Source: Dyadobacter frigoris
GTDB lineage: Bacteria > Bacteroidota > Bacteroidia > Cytophagales > Spirosomataceae
Direction of reading: 5' to 3'
Assembly: GCF_005280585.1 (NCBI RefSeq)
Contig: NZ_SZVO01000007.1
Span: 124,001 to 188,000, forward strand
Length of the DNA: 64,000 nucleotides
Shown here: piece after piece, positions 62,874-64,000 of the stretch
Layout: each line of letters starts with the position of its first letter
Position numbering within the stretch: position 1 is the stretch's first letter
Made by a program: the position numbers and the translations under genes
Notes under the pieces: model-generated
The model's input: the letters and a program-made list of their open reading frames with translations, nothing else
The model's database searches: none
What the model was told of the DNA's origin: nothing

Positions 62874-63560
62874 TTAGAAAGTCATTCTAAATCCCACACC
62901 GTGAACGTTATCAATGCGGATTGCAGGGTCTGCGGACAGATATTTACGCAATCTTGAAATGAAAACATCCAGGCTTCTTCCCATAAAATAATCGTCGTCT
63001 CCCCAGATCGCTTTCAGCAATTCATCCCGGCGAATCACCTGATCGGGACGTTCCGATAGATATTTTAATACCTCAGCTTCCCGAAAAGTCAGGGTTTGCA
63101 AGCTATCATTTATGGCCAGAGTCAGCTTGGTAAAATCGAAATTATACTTTCCGACCGTGTTTGTTTTTGGTTGAACAGAGGTTGGTTTTCCGGAATTATT
63201 TCTGCGTAAAATAACTTCGATCCGCAGCATCAATTCCTGAATACTGAAAGGCTTTGTTACATAATCATCTGCGCCTAATTCAAAGCCTTTGATTTTGTCT
63301 TCCTGTAAAGCTCTTGCTGTCAAAAATAAAATCGGGACCTGTTTATCTGATTTCCGGATATTTTCAGCCAGGGTAAAACCGTCCATTTTCGGGAGCATCA
63401 CATCCAGGACACAGATATCAAAATGTTCTTTTTCAATGATAACCAAAGCTTTTGCACCGTCGCTTGCGTGCACAACCTCGTAGTCATATGCTTCCAGATT
63501 ATCTTTCGTTGCAAAGGCCAGATTCGGGTCGTCCTCGACGTATAAAATTTTCTTTTTCAA
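62874..63560 (-). CDS. OmpR-family response regulator
   Basis: The 228-residue protein has a receiver domain (ILYVEDDPNL with the acidic pair, phosphorylated Asp53 in CVLDVMLPKMDG, TARALQEDKIKGFELGADDYVTKPF). A winged-helix DNA-binding domain follows (LTFREAEVLKYLSERPDQVIRRDELLKAIWG, RSLDVFISRLRKYL). It is activated by the histidine kinase encoded just upstream. The first start is TTG 63560, since a TAA lies 21 bases upstream and no ATG is present. Confidence 0.92.
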   Translation of the reverse strand: MKKKILYVEDDPNLAFATKDNLEAYDYEVVHASDGAKALVIIEKEHFDICVLDVMLPKMDGFTLAENIRKSDKQVPILFLTARALQEDKIKGFELGADDYVTKPFSIQELMLRIEVILRRNNSGKPTSVQPKTNTVGKYNFDFTKLTLAINDSLQTLTFREAEVLKYLSERPDQVIRRDELLKAIWGDDDYFMGRSLDVFISRLRKYLSADPAIRIDNVHGVGFRMTF

Positions 63561-63595
63561 GTGTAACTGATTTAAGTTTTAGGTTGAAGCAAAAA

Positions 63596-64000
63596 TTATT
63601 TCTGAGGAATGCTGATACTAAACGTACTTCCTTGTCCCAAAGCACTGTCAAGTTCGAGATGCCAGTGATGAGAACGGACAATTTGTTTGACATAACTCAG
63701 GCCAATTCCTGAACCTTTTACATTGTGAACATCCGCATTGGAAATCCGGAAAAACTTGTTGAAAATCTTTTTCTGATATTCTCTGGCAATGCCTAAACCC
63801 TTGTCTTCTACACAAATTACCAGACAATTTTTTTTATTGAAAGTCCTGATCACAACTTCCGGCAGGTTGGGAGAATATTTTATGGCGTTGTCGATCAGAT
63901 TGGTGATCATGTTTCTGAAATGAAAAATATCGGCTTCAATAAAATGATTGGCCGCCTCATATTTCAGCTTTATTTTCCCTTCAAAAGGCAATAATAAAGA
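63596..64000 (-). CDS. Sensor histidine kinase, C-terminal part only
   Basis: The frame is open at the right edge, so only the last 134 residues are seen. They form the ATPase domain, with the N box NMITNLIDNAIKYS, G1 box EDKGLGIA, F box FFRI and G2 box GSGIGLSYVKQIV. The sensor and dimerisation parts lie outside the window. It ends 35 bp before the response regulator, forming a two-component pair on the minus strand. Confidence 0.9.
   Translation of the reverse strand, partial: SLLLPFEGKIKLKYEAANHFIEADIFHFRNMITNLIDNAIKYSPNLPEVVIRTFNKKNCLVICVEDKGLGIAREYQKKIFNKFFRISNADVHNVKGSGIGLSYVKQIVRSHHWHLELDSALGQGSTFSISIPQK

Overview
The window is a continuous piece of chromosome from a Bacteroidota bacterium, most likely of the order Cytophagales and possibly a Dyadobacter relative; the genus is a guess from overall protein likeness. 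Supporting signs seen in the sequence are moderate-to-low GC, the TAnnTTTG -7 promoter motif of this phylum, a fused SecDF, gliding lipoprotein GldB, a TonB-dependent receptor paired with a DUF4249 lipoprotein, DUF6089 outer-membrane proteins, the tiny DUF4295 protein between L33 and FtsY, and many lipoproteins or outer-membrane proteins. About 63 genes are supported. No tRNA, rRNA, CRISPR array, insertion sequence or prophage was recognised.

Left part (1-13.4 kb): the start of a haem-c lipoprotein gene running off the left edge; a DUF1338 dioxygenase-like gene; an overlapping three-gene set (58-residue antitoxin-like protein, DUF6883, DUF4926); an exported two-domain hydrolase; an exported M24 peptidase; a carboxyltransferase subunit of the methylcrotonyl-CoA carboxylase type; then an envelope group (MlaD-like protein, cell-wall amidase, divergent LptD) and a DUF1573 protein.

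Middle-left (13.4-25.5 kb): a fused E1 alpha/beta 2-oxoacid dehydrogenase; a PglC/PglD/PglE-like trio for making and transferring a diacetamido sugar; a tandem FKBP lipoprotein; endonuclease III; an ECF sigma factor overlapping a small acidic protein; a HAD nucleotidase; and a compact operon of two outer-membrane proteins, a DUF2911 protein and a trypsin-like protease without a signal peptide.

Middle (25.5-41.3 kb): an ABC ATPase, a MacB/FtsX-type permease with a His-rich loop and an exported CxxC protein that look like a metal-handling unit; a Uma2 protein; an isolated nuoH; gldB; an SDR-like protein; a TlpA-type thioredoxin; gatB; a cytochrome c; rpmG, DUF4295 and ftsY; small proteins of unknown role; rimO; a decayed YhcG-type nuclease; a DUF4293 membrane protein.

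Right part (41.3-64 kb): kdsD-like isomerase, recQ, purD, ricT-like PSP1 gene and anmK; a low-GC stretch with two orphan genes and about 600 bp with no recognisable gene; lhgO; an APC permease; secDF; a P1 peptidase; DUF4249 and its TonB-dependent receptor; folK; rpmB; and an OmpR-type regulator with its histidine kinase cut by the right edge.

Most of the window is housekeeping and envelope biogenesis. The least explained parts are the overlapping trio at 1.5-2.3 kb, the ABC trio at 25.7-28.2 kb, the protease-containing operon at 22.3-25.5 kb and the 48.4-50.4 kb stretch. Many genes rely on TTG or GTG starts because no usable ATG exists in frame.
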